Shown here in pieces: positions 34,189 through 42,656 of a stretch of DNA of 64,000 nucleotides (its first letter is position 1; every line of letters starts with the position of its first letter). Where the stretch lies: NCBI GenBank assembly GCA_947495685.1, contig CANLZY010000011.1:1-64000 (forward strand), written 5' to 3'. Origin of the DNA: an uncultured Tropicimonas sp. Lineage in GTDB: Bacteria > Pseudomonadota > Alphaproteobacteria > Rhodobacterales > Rhodobacteraceae. The position numbers were made by a program, and so were the translations under genes. A model generated the notes under the pieces. It did not search any database and was not told where the DNA came from. It was given only the letters and a program-made list of their open reading frames with translations.

Positions 34189-35249
34189 AACAGACCCTCC
34201 TTGCCGGCCTTTTCATGGCCCGACGACAGGTCATGCAGGTGACAGGCCGCCAGATGGTCCGGCGCTGCCGCAATTGGTTGCAGGGCGGGCACCCTGGTTT
34301 TGCAGACCGCCTCGGCATAACGGCACCGGGTATGGAACCGGCACCCCGAGGGCGGGTTGATCGGGTTTGGCGGATCTCCGGTCAGGGGCGGTTTTTTGGT
34401 GCGGGTGTCGGGATCCATCGACGGCATCGCCGAAAACAACGAGCCGGAATAGGGATGCGCCTGACGGGCCCAGATCGCATCGACAGGCGCCACTTCGACC
34501 ACTTCGCCCAGATACATCACCAGCACCCGGTCGGAAATGTAGCGCACCACGTTCAGGTCGTGGCTGATGAAGATATAGGTCAGCCCAAGTTCGGCTCGCA
34601 GGTCCGCCAGCAGGTTCAGCACCTGTGCCTCGACCGATTTGTCCAGCGCCGAGACGGCCTCGTCCAGCACCACCAGACGTGGAGACATCGCCAGCGCCCG
34701 CGCAATGTTGATGCGCTGGCGTTGACCACCGGAAATCTCGTGCGGATAGCGCTGTGCAAACCGTGCCGGGTCCAGCCCGACGCGGGCCATCAGGCTGTGC
34801 GCCCGGCCCAACGGGTCCGACAGGCCCTGAACGCTTGCGCCGAACGCGATGGAATCCTCGATGGTCAGACGCGGATTGAGCGAGGCATAGCTGTCCTGAA
34901 ACACCATCTGCACGCCGCGGCGCAGATCCCGCAGGGACAGCACGTCGCCCAGACCTTCGCCGTCATAGATGATCTCGCCGGCGTCCTTTTCGATCAGCCC
35001 GACGATAAGCCGCGCGGTGGTGGACTTTCCGCAGCCGGATTCTCCGACGATCCCCAGCGTCTCGCCCTTCCTGACGCTGAAGGAAACGCCGTCGACCGCC
35101 TGGACCATCACCTTGTTGCGCCCAAGGATGCCGCCGCGAACGGGGAAGTGCTTTTTCAGATCCTTGACGATCAGAAGCGGCTGATTTGGTCCGCCCTTGT
35201 CGATCGGTGCCTCGGGACCGGGCAAAACGGTTGCGTCAATCACGGACAT
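34185..35249 (-). CDS. Dipeptide/oligopeptide ABC transporter ATPase (OppF/DppF type)
   Basis: The 354-residue ATPase has KHFPVRGGILGRNKVMVQAV, typical of OppF, Walker A GESGCGKSTTARLIVGL near 70, Q-loop MVFQDSYASLNPR near 118, signature EISGGQRQRINIARAL near 170, Walker B LVVLDEAVSALD and switch FISHDLNVVRY. It pairs with the OppD-type ATPase to drive import. The ATG lies within the end of the oppC-type permease gene (14-bp overlap). Confidence 0.88.
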   Translation of the reverse strand: MSVIDATVLPGPEAPIDKGGPNQPLLIVKDLKKHFPVRGGILGRNKVMVQAVDGVSFSVRKGETLGIVGESGCGKSTTARLIVGLIEKDAGEIIYDGEGLGDVLSLRDLRRGVQMVFQDSYASLNPRLTIEDSIAFGASVQGLSDPLGRAHSLMARVGLDPARFAQRYPHEISGGQRQRINIARALAMSPRLVVLDEAVSALDKSVEAQVLNLLADLRAELGLTYIFISHDLNVVRYISDRVLVMYLGEVVEVAPVDAIWARQAHPYSGSLFSAMPSMDPDTRTKKPPLTGDPPNPINPPSGCRFHTRCRYAEAVCKTRVPALQPIAAAPDHLAACHLHDLSSGHEKAGKEGLL

Positions 35250-36126
35250 TCATCGCACTCCTCACACCGTCGCTCAGCAGGTTCAGGCACAGCGACGTGA
35301 CAAAAATCAACAACCCCGGCAAGGCCGACACCCAAGGGTTGACGTAGATGGCAGAGCGCAGCGTGTTCAGCATCAGGCCCCATTCCGGTTCCGGAGGCCG
35401 CACGCCGATACCCAGAAACGACAGTCCAGCCGCAAGGATCATGCAGACCGACGTCAACGACGTGGCATAGACAAAGATCGGCGACAGCACGTTGCCGATC
35501 ACGTGCACGCGGATCACCGTCAGCGTTCCGGCCCCCGACGCCCGGGCGGCCTCGATATAGTCGAGGGCGCGCACGCCCGATGTCACGGCTTCGGCGATGC
35601 GGGTGATCGGCGGAATGAAGACGATCGTCAACGACACCAGGCTGTTGACGATGCCCGCACCAAGCGCCCCCGATATCGCGATTGCCAACAACACCGACGG
35701 GAACGCAAAGAACACATCGACCGTGCGCATGATGAGTGTGTTGAGCAGCCCGCCGACATACCCGGCGACGATGCCCAGAAATCCGCCGATGAAAAAGGCC
35801 AGCACCACCGGCATCAGGCCGATAAACAGCGTCAGCCGCCCCCCATAGACGAGCCGGGCCAGCATGTCCCGGCCCTGTTCATCGGTGCCCAGGATGTGCC
35901 CCGGCGTTCCGATCGGTTTCAAGCGTTGGATCATCGAGCCCTTGAACGGGTCCGCCAGCCCCAGCCAGGGCGCAAAGATCGCCGACAGGACAAGCGCCAA
36001 CACAACGCTGAGACAGACAAGGGTGAGCGGATCCCGCAGCATCCGGGACAGCACGCCCGACCAATATCCAGTGCCCGCAGGCGCGGGAGCGGCGGTGACC
36101 GGCGGGGCGGTATCGACAATTGCCAT
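35236..36126 (-). CDS. Dipeptide/oligopeptide ABC transporter permease (OppC/DppC type)
   Basis: The 296-residue membrane protein has an N-terminal segment (PLTLVCLSVVLALVLSAIFAPWLG) and the OppC motif HILGTDEQGRDMLARLVYGGR near residue 80. The cytoplasmic EAA loop follows as DYIEAARASGAGTLTVIRVHVIGN near 187. Five to six hydrophobic helices are visible. It forms the channel with the OppB-type partner, whose gene ends three bases before this start. Confidence 0.88.
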   Translation of the reverse strand: MAIVDTAPPVTAAPAPAGTGYWSGVLSRMLRDPLTLVCLSVVLALVLSAIFAPWLGLADPFKGSMIQRLKPIGTPGHILGTDEQGRDMLARLVYGGRLTLFIGLMPVVLAFFIGGFLGIVAGYVGGLLNTLIMRTVDVFFAFPSVLLAIAISGALGAGIVNSLVSLTIVFIPPITRIAEAVTSGVRALDYIEAARASGAGTLTVIRVHVIGNVLSPIFVYATSLTSVCMILAAGLSFLGIGVRPPEPEWGLMLNTLRSAIYVNPWVSALPGLLIFVTSLCLNLLSDGVRSAMNVRD

Positions 36127-36129
36127 GCG

Positions 36130-37083
36130 TCAGGTCCTCTTGATCCGGGGATCGATTGCGGCCTGTGCCACATCCACCACCAGGTTCATGGCCACAAAGA
36201 ACAACGCCAGCACGAGGATCGTGCCCTGCAACAGCGGCAGGTCGCGTTGGAAGATCGCGTTGGACAGCAGGAAGCCGGAGCCAGGCCAGTTGAAAACGGT
36301 CTCGATCAGGATCGACCCGCCCAGCAGATAGCCAAGCTGCAATCCCATGACAGACAGCGCCGTGGCCGCCGCGTTGCGGGCCACATGCCGCAACACATCC
36401 CCACGGCTCATGCCCTTGGCATACAACGCCTGCACGAAATCCATGGTCAGGATGTCACCGGCCAGTGCACGCACCGTGCGCGCCACGATGCCGATGGGCA
36501 CCACGGCCAATGTAACCGCCGGCAGGACCAGGTGGCGCATGTGCAGCCAGTCCCACGCCCAGTCCTGCGATCCGCCCGGCCCGGCCCCCATCGACGGAAG
36601 CCAGCCGAGGTTGACGGAAAAGATGATGACCAGCACGATCCCGAGCCAGTAGTTGGGAACCGAGACCCCGGCGATGGATATGGCCGTTACAGCGCGGTCG
36701 ATCGGCGTGTCACGGAAGTATCCGGCCAGAAACCCGAGGAAGATCCCGATGGGAAAGGCAATTGCCGCGGCACTCAGCGCCAGCAGCAACGAGTTCTGCA
36801 CCGCCCCGAACACTTCGCCGGCGACCGGTCGTCCCGAGGCGATAGAGCGCCCCATGTCGCCCTGGGCAAGCTTGGCCACCCAGATCGCGTATTGCACCGG
36901 CAGGGGTTTATCCAACCCGTAGACGGCCCGCATCGCCGCCTGTTCTTCGGCAGTGGCATCCACCGGCATGATCGCGGTCAACGGATCGCCGGGCGCGATC
37001 TGGACCAGCAGAAAACAGATCACCGACACCCCGAAGGCAACTGGCATGACAAGGATCAGACGACGCAGGAAATAGGCGAACAC
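36130..37083 (-). CDS. Dipeptide/oligopeptide ABC transporter permease (OppB/DppB type)
   Basis: The 317-residue permease starts with FAYFLRRLILVMPVAFGVSV, the OppB N-terminal helix, followed by LLVQIAPGDPLTAIM near 27. The EAA-type loop DFVQALYAKGMSRGDVLRHV lies near 210. The GTG at 37083 is chosen because AAGGA stands eight bases upstream; a TTG at 37104 is in frame but poorly placed. It lies between the binding-protein gene (70 bp upstream) and oppC. Confidence 0.86.
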   Translation of the reverse strand: MFAYFLRRLILVMPVAFGVSVICFLLVQIAPGDPLTAIMPVDATAEEQAAMRAVYGLDKPLPVQYAIWVAKLAQGDMGRSIASGRPVAGEVFGAVQNSLLLALSAAAIAFPIGIFLGFLAGYFRDTPIDRAVTAISIAGVSVPNYWLGIVLVIIFSVNLGWLPSMGAGPGGSQDWAWDWLHMRHLVLPAVTLAVVPIGIVARTVRALAGDILTMDFVQALYAKGMSRGDVLRHVARNAAATALSVMGLQLGYLLGGSILIETVFNWPGSGFLLSNAIFQRDLPLLQGTILVLALFFVAMNLVVDVAQAAIDPRIKRT

Positions 37084-37153
37084 GGAGGGAATCCTTTGCG
37101 GCAAGACGCCCCCGCCACAGCGTCAGTGGCGAGGGCAGGCTGTTTTCAGGGCC

Positions 37154-38755
37154 TCATTCCATCGTGATGGACGAGAAGTTCTGGTACCAGTTCTGCGCCT
37201 GCACGAAGCCTTTGACCTTCGGGCTCATCGCGCGTGGCGCCACGTCGTGTGTCACCATCAGAAACAGTGCTTCGTTGACGAACTTCTCATGCGTCGTCTT
37301 CAGCACCGCATCCTGCTCCACCGGGTCGAACGTGGTCTTGATCTGGTCGAACAGCGCCTGCATCTCGGGGTCACAGTAGTGGCCCCAGTTGGTGCCGTTC
37401 GGCGCAATCAGGTCACACGACAAGTGACGGATCAGGCCGGTGAACGGGTCCTGGATGAAATAGGTGAAGTTGATCGACTGGCTGCCATCGACAGAGGCAT
37501 CCGCCGCCCCGGCCCGCCACAGGTTGATCATCTGGTTCCACTCGACGACCATGAACTCGACCTCGATGCCCACTTCGGCCAGGTTCTGTTGAATGTACTC
37601 GTTCATCGGCAGCGGCAGCATCTGACCCGACCCGGAGGGCGAGATCAGCGCCTTGACCTTCAACGGGGCGTCCGGCCCGTACCCGGCTTCGGCCAACAAC
37701 GCCTTGGCGGCTTCCGGGTCGTACTTGACCTCGAAGTCAGGTGTCCCGAACCATTGCGACGACGGCGGCAGGAAGCCCTTCGCGGGAACCATCAGCCCCC
37801 CCAGAAGGGCCCCCATGCCCTCGCGGTCGATCGCCAGGTTTGCAGCCTTGCGCACCCGGATATCGTTCCACGGCGACCCTTCGAGGCGCGACAGGTGCCA
37901 GGTCCAGTTGTGCGGATAGGCATTGGACGAGACAACGAAACCGTTGCCGGTCATCGCCGGAATGGTATCGGGCGCCGGCGCCTCGATCCAGTCGACCTGC
38001 CCGGACAACAGCGCCGCAGACCGTGCGTTGGGCTCTGGCAGCGGGATCAGGACCATCTTGTCGAGCTTCGGCACCCGGGTCGCATCCCAAAAGGCTGCGT
38101 TGGGCACCAGTTCGGCGCGTTCACGCGGCACAAAGGACTCCAGCTTCCAGGGACCGGTGCCAGAGGGGGCGGCCGCGACCTTTTCCCAATCCTTGTCAAG
38201 CGTCTCCCAGTTTGCTTCCGAAGACATCAGGATCCACGCAAGCTGATACGGCAGGGTCGCGTCGGGGCTCTTGGTGATGATCTCCAGGGTATGGTCGTCA
38301 ATCGCTGTATAGCTCGCCACGGCGGGAATCCGCGACTTGCCCTGCGCAGCCTGACGGGAATCGTATTGTTCGGAATCGTCCTTCAGCAGCTTGTCGAAGT
38401 TCCACACCGCCACCTGGGCCGTGAACGGGCTGCCGTCGTGAAAGGTAACGCCCTCGCGGATCTTGAAGGTCCATTTGGTCTTGTCGTCCGGATCGACCAT
38501 CCATTCGGTCGCCAGACCGGGGATCAGGACCGACGGCTTGTCAGCGCTGGAAAGATCCCATTCGATCAGCGAGTCATAGACCGTATAGCCCATGAACCGC
38601 ATGCCCTCGCCGCCCTGGTCGGTCTGACCGGTGGTCAGCGGGATGTCTGACGCTGTCATGCCGACGCGCAATGTCCCCTGCGCGGCGGCGCCCTGGGCAC
38701 AAACCATGCCTACGGTCAGGGCCAAGGCAGCCAAACTGTCTTTTAGTCGTATCAC
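37154..38755 (-). CDS. ABC transporter substrate-binding protein (SBP family 5)
   Basis: The 533-residue periplasmic receptor begins with a signal peptide (LAALALTVGMVCAQGAAAQ) and has SBP_bac_5 signatures: LIPGLATEWMVDPDDKTKWTF near 75, KIREGVTFHDGSPFTAQVAV near 95 and the late SSITME end. Family ligands are di- and oligopeptides, opines and nickel chelates; with amidases and RidA downstream, an amide-containing small molecule is likely. A GTG at 38755 is chosen because AAGGAGA stands seven bases upstream. It is the first gene of the nine-gene minus-strand cluster. Confidence 0.88.
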   Translation of the reverse strand: MIRLKDSLAALALTVGMVCAQGAAAQGTLRVGMTASDIPLTTGQTDQGGEGMRFMGYTVYDSLIEWDLSSADKPSVLIPGLATEWMVDPDDKTKWTFKIREGVTFHDGSPFTAQVAVWNFDKLLKDDSEQYDSRQAAQGKSRIPAVASYTAIDDHTLEIITKSPDATLPYQLAWILMSSEANWETLDKDWEKVAAAPSGTGPWKLESFVPRERAELVPNAAFWDATRVPKLDKMVLIPLPEPNARSAALLSGQVDWIEAPAPDTIPAMTGNGFVVSSNAYPHNWTWHLSRLEGSPWNDIRVRKAANLAIDREGMGALLGGLMVPAKGFLPPSSQWFGTPDFEVKYDPEAAKALLAEAGYGPDAPLKVKALISPSGSGQMLPLPMNEYIQQNLAEVGIEVEFMVVEWNQMINLWRAGAADASVDGSQSINFTYFIQDPFTGLIRHLSCDLIAPNGTNWGHYCDPEMQALFDQIKTTFDPVEQDAVLKTTHEKFVNEALFLMVTHDVAPRAMSPKVKGFVQAQNWYQNFSSITME

Positions 38756-40317
38756 TGGAATCTCCTTGTCGGTTCGCGGTCTCTTGAAAGGACCCGGCAA
38801 GACAAGCCTGTGACGAGATCAGGATGTTGCGCAGTCGAAATCGGATTTCGCTGCGGTGCAGAAAAAGAATTCGGTCCGCCCGCCCGTTTCTTGTGCAGAC
38901 GCGTGGCTTTCGCCCGAAAGGTTTGCCACGAAAAGGCGGCCCCAAGCGCTTTGGACGCGCGTATCGCGGCGGTCGCATCCCTGGTTTCTCCGGATTCTCA
39001 CTTCGGACACCCGAACGATTCACTGACCGGCAGGAACACAAGCTCAACTGCGCGTCGCACCAAAATCTGCCAAACGCCCCCTGCCCGCCGTCGCGGCGGT
39101 TGCGACGGGCCGGTTATCGAAGGCCCGCCACCTGGGTACCGGCCCGGACAATTTGGTCGGACAAGGCTGCTCAGGCTGGCCTTGGGTCCGCTGAACGAAA
39201 TTCTCGTCGGCAAGGATCCGATTGAACAATCCGGCAACGCCCCGACGCAAGTCCCGTTCGCTCTCGATGCCGACGGCATTTTCGGCGATCCGTTCTGGAG
39301 TTGGCGGATCAGAACACACTCGATCCCTGATGGATCACACCATCCTTTCAGGCAAAGCGTTGTGCTGAACTGATCAAAGGCAGTCTGTGCACGGGCTTTC
39401 CGATGCATGTCTCAGTTGTCCGGGAAGCCAATGGAATACCATCGTCGCCAGCCCGGAAACTCTCCGCCTTCGTCGCCCTTGTCTGCGGCCGAGTTTGCGG
39501 TGTTGGCGCGAATGCCTTCACGACGGTTCCCCGGCACCGTCGTGATCTTCTTCGAGAAGCGCATAGAGAAGCCCATCGAATTCCCCTCCGCGGGATGAAG
39601 CTCTTCAAGTCCCGCCATCGTGATCTGCCTATCTCGTTGAGAGACGGACCCGGCCCACCATTCACCGCAATCGACACGTGGCGGGCCGACAGGGTCCGGA
39701 TATGCCATTTCCGTCTCTTCGTCCGCGCGTCGGGTCCCTCCGCAGGTCAGCAGCTTTTCCGGTTTCTGACGCGTCGGACAGCGACCTGACAAGGCCCCGC
39801 ACCGATTGACCGGATCTCGATGCCTCCCAGTCTCGTGACAGCATGGCTGGTCTCGCCAACGCTTGTGATGGCAGGCCGAACGGACGGACGGACTACGATA
39901 TGTCCCCAGGTCCAAGACCACGCCCATTGCGGAGTCCCGAAAACGACGCCCCGACTGCATCCCGCCTTTGGAAAGCCTCGGAGCTGCAAACGCGGCATCG
40001 AGGAAGGAAATGCAACCGCGGGTATGCGGTGTCCCGAGATCGGTGTGGTGTTTTCGAGGTGCCTGAAACGCTCACCTTGACCCTCTCGGAAACCGATGGG
40101 AGAGCCGCTGCAGTTTCCTGCGCTCCCGAGGGCTCGGCCCTGTGAACAATTGGACCATTTCAACGGTCCGGCCGATCGATCTCCTGCCGGCTGTTGGCCT
40201 CCCCCATGGACCGGGAGCCGCTCGCTGCCGGTGCAGGACCCCAAGACATCTTGATGGATGTCTCAAGGCGGCCCCAGAATGTTCAGAACTCGGATCATGA
40301 CCATTGCCCTGTGCCGG
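38756..40317. other. Long gene-poor region
   Basis: About 1.56 kb in which many frames are open on both strands because of the GC content, but none has a ribosome-binding site plus family motifs. A minus-strand frame near 39044-39319 (AENAVGIESERDLRRGVAGL, then FNRILADENFV) and another at 39412-39960 look protein-like in places but are not recognised. The first 100 bp upstream of 38755 should hold the promoter of the binding-protein operon. Decayed DNA is the best description. Confidence 0.4.
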
Positions 40318-40901
40318 AACTCTGACCCTTGGCGCGCTCCCAACAATCCACTTTGCCTCCAACGGGGTCGACGCCGTGCGTGTTGTCATGACCATGCCTA
40401 CCTCGATCACGCCCCCGTTCCATCTGGCGCACCAGGTTGCTCTGTGTCGTGTTCCTGCTTGTGGGGCATTGGTGTTGATCGTTGGCGGCACGTCCGTTGT
40501 CGGGTTGCCGTTCCATTTCCAGTCCGTCTACGATGCGGCCCCCGATCTCTCCGGAGCGGTCTCTTTCAACGACCACCTCGGCAACGCGATCTCGCGGTTG
40601 GCGCCGTTCTTCTCTCTCTTCGCGTGCCATGTCTGGTTGCCGGGGGCATCGGCCGGTGCGGGTGGTCCTTCCGGGCATCGCGATGACGATGGCGCTGTGG
40701 TTGCCGGCGGGTCAGGCGTGTTCCTTCTACCTCGAATGGTTCCAATCCTACTGCGTGACCCATGAAGGCCTGTCCGGGGTCATGGCGACACTTGTGGTCA
40801 TGTACGTGATGGCAGCGATCATTGTTCTTGGTGCGGAGTTCAACGGTCGACTGGAGGTATCACGCCACAATGCGAATCTGCCGCCGCCAACCAAACCCTG
40901 A
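40318..40901 (+). pseudogene. YihY/BrkB-family membrane protein, broken
   Basis: The first frame gives ALPTIHFASNGVDAVRVVM, then ALVLIVGGTSVVGLPFHF, VYDAAPDLSGAVSFNDHLGN and FACHVWLPG up to about 40645. The sequence then continues in the next frame as VVLPGIAMTMALWLPAGQAC, FYLEWFQSYCVTHEGLSG and MYVMAAIIVLGAEFNGRLEV to the stop at 40901. These are the middle and last helices of the YihY/UPF0761 inner-membrane family, ending with the conserved LGAEFN. A frameshift splits them and the first third of the protein is not found, so the gene is inactive. Confidence 0.65.
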
Positions 40902-41085
40902 GTCGTTTCCAATAAATCGGCATGCTTCCGACCCAATGTCATCGCCGACCAGCCCAAGGCCCCATGCGATGCCAGAATCCTCGAATTAATCGCCAAAGGG
41001 CTGCTGTTGTTGGAGTGGTTCAGTTGAGTTAGGTGGCGAAGCGGAATAGTAAATCGTGACGCAAAGCAGGCGGTCCGGGGAAACA

Positions 41086-42570
41086 ATGTCAGACAAGAAT
41101 TTCGAAGCACGCCACCTTGAAACGCTCGACCGTGACCTCGATCGCCTATCGAGCCTCGAGATGGCGACAGCCTATGCGGCGCGGCCCCTGGTCGGCCCGA
41201 CCATTTCGTTGGTGTTCATTGCATTGGCCGGTCTGGCTGCCGCAGTGTTCATGGGCGAAACCACCGACACGCTGGTGGTTGTGGTGGCTGCCGCCTTTGG
41301 CGCCTACATGGCCTTGAACATCGGTGCCAATGATGTTGCCAACAACATGGGCCCAGCCGTCGGTGCAAACGCGCTGTCCATGGGCGGCGCCATCGCGATT
41401 GCCGTGATCTTTGAAAGCGCCGGCGCCCTGATCGCCGGTGGTGATGTCGTCTCGACGGTCGCAAAGGGCATCGTGGCGCCCGAGAGCATCGGGTCTGCGT
41501 CGGTGTTCATCTGGGTCATGATGGCGGCGTTGTTGTCATCCGCCCTTTGGGTGAACGTGGCCACGTGGATCGGCGCACCGGTTTCGACGACCCACTCGGT
41601 CGTTGGCGGCGTCATGGGGGCCGGTATCGCGGCGGCGGGCTTCGGATCGGTCAGCTGGTCCACGATGTCCGCGATCGCGGCCAGCTGGGTCGTGTCACCG
41701 ATGCTGGGTGGGCTGATCGCCGCCGGTTTCCTGTGGTTCATCAAGGCCCGCATCATCTATCAGCCGGACAAGATCGCCGCCGCGCGGACATGGGTGCCGG
41801 TACTCGTCGGAATCATGGCTGGGGTCTTTTCCGCCTACCTGGCGCTGAAGGGCCTCAAGAAGATCATCAGGATCGACTTTGGAAGCGCGCTGCTGATCGG
41901 TGCAGGTGTCGGAATTGTTGTCTGGCTTGTCCTGATTCCAGTGATCCGCAAGAAATCCGAGGGGCTGGAAAACCGGAACAAATCTCTCAAGATCCTGTTC
42001 GGAATCCCGCTCATCGTGTCCGCCGCGTTCCTGAGCTTTGCGCATGGCGCCAATGACGTTGCAAATGCCGTGGGCCCGTTGGCTGCCATCGTTCAGGCGT
42101 CCACGACGGGCGACTTCACCGCCTCGGTCAGCATCCCCTTCTGGGTCATGACCATCGGCGCGTTCGGCATTTCGTTTGGCCTGTTCCTGTTCGGGCCAAA
42201 GCTGATCCGTATGGTCGGCAGCCAGATCACGAAACTGAACCCCATGCGGGCCTATTGTGTTGCGCTGTCTGCCGCGGTGACAGTGATCATTGCAAGCTGG
42301 CTGGGGTTGCCCGTCAGTTCGACCCATATCGCGGTCGGTGGCATCTTCGGAGTCGGATTCTTCCGGGAGTGGTATTCCGAGCGACGCCTTGTCAAGGCAC
42401 GTGGCGAGGTGCCGGATCGCCCGGTGATCGCGTCTGAGGAACGTCGGCGGCGCAAGCTCGTGCGCCGGGCTCACCTGACAACGATCGTTGCGGCCTGGAT
42501 CGTGACGGTGCCCGCCGCCGCCCTGCTGTCTGCGATCATCTTCCTCGGGATCCGCGCGGTCGCAGGATAA
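41086..42570 (+). CDS. Inorganic phosphate transporter, PiT family
   Basis: The 494-residue membrane protein has the duplicated PiT signature: GANDVANNMGPAVGA near residue 85 in the first half and GANDVANAVGPLAAI near 325 in the second, plus two TTHSVVGG/STHIAVGG motifs near 172 and 412. It co-transports phosphate with H+ or Na+ (metal-phosphate) across the inner membrane. It has a roughly 35-residue cytoplasmic N-terminal extension and a long charged linker before the last helix. The ATG at 41086 has GGGGAAA upstream. No DUF47 (PhoU-like) partner gene is adjacent, unlike many PiT genes. Confidence 0.9.
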   Translation: MSDKNFEARHLETLDRDLDRLSSLEMATAYAARPLVGPTISLVFIALAGLAAAVFMGETTDTLVVVVAAAFGAYMALNIGANDVANNMGPAVGANALSMGGAIAIAVIFESAGALIAGGDVVSTVAKGIVAPESIGSASVFIWVMMAALLSSALWVNVATWIGAPVSTTHSVVGGVMGAGIAAAGFGSVSWSTMSAIAASWVVSPMLGGLIAAGFLWFIKARIIYQPDKIAAARTWVPVLVGIMAGVFSAYLALKGLKKIIRIDFGSALLIGAGVGIVVWLVLIPVIRKKSEGLENRNKSLKILFGIPLIVSAAFLSFAHGANDVANAVGPLAAIVQASTTGDFTASVSIPFWVMTIGAFGISFGLFLFGPKLIRMVGSQITKLNPMRAYCVALSAAVTVIIASWLGLPVSSTHIAVGGIFGVGFFREWYSERRLVKARGEVPDRPVIASEERRRRKLVRRAHLTTIVAAWIVTVPAAALLSAIIFLGIRAVAG

Positions 42571-42656
42571 CCACTCCGATCATGGGGCGCATGGCAAAGG
42601 CTGTGCGCCTCAACCGCAGTCGTCAAGGAACGCCTCCATGGCGGGCGATTTCCGGA

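Noticed and set aside
35197-37167. 656-codon open frame on the plus strand
   Set aside because: It is antisense to two clear permease genes, is rich in Arg, Gln and His as expected for a GC-rich shadow frame, and matches no family.
42586-42609. Imperfect hairpin after the phosphate transporter gene (GGCGCA and TGCGCC arms)
   Set aside because: Short stem with wobble pairs and no T-run; too weak to call a terminator.
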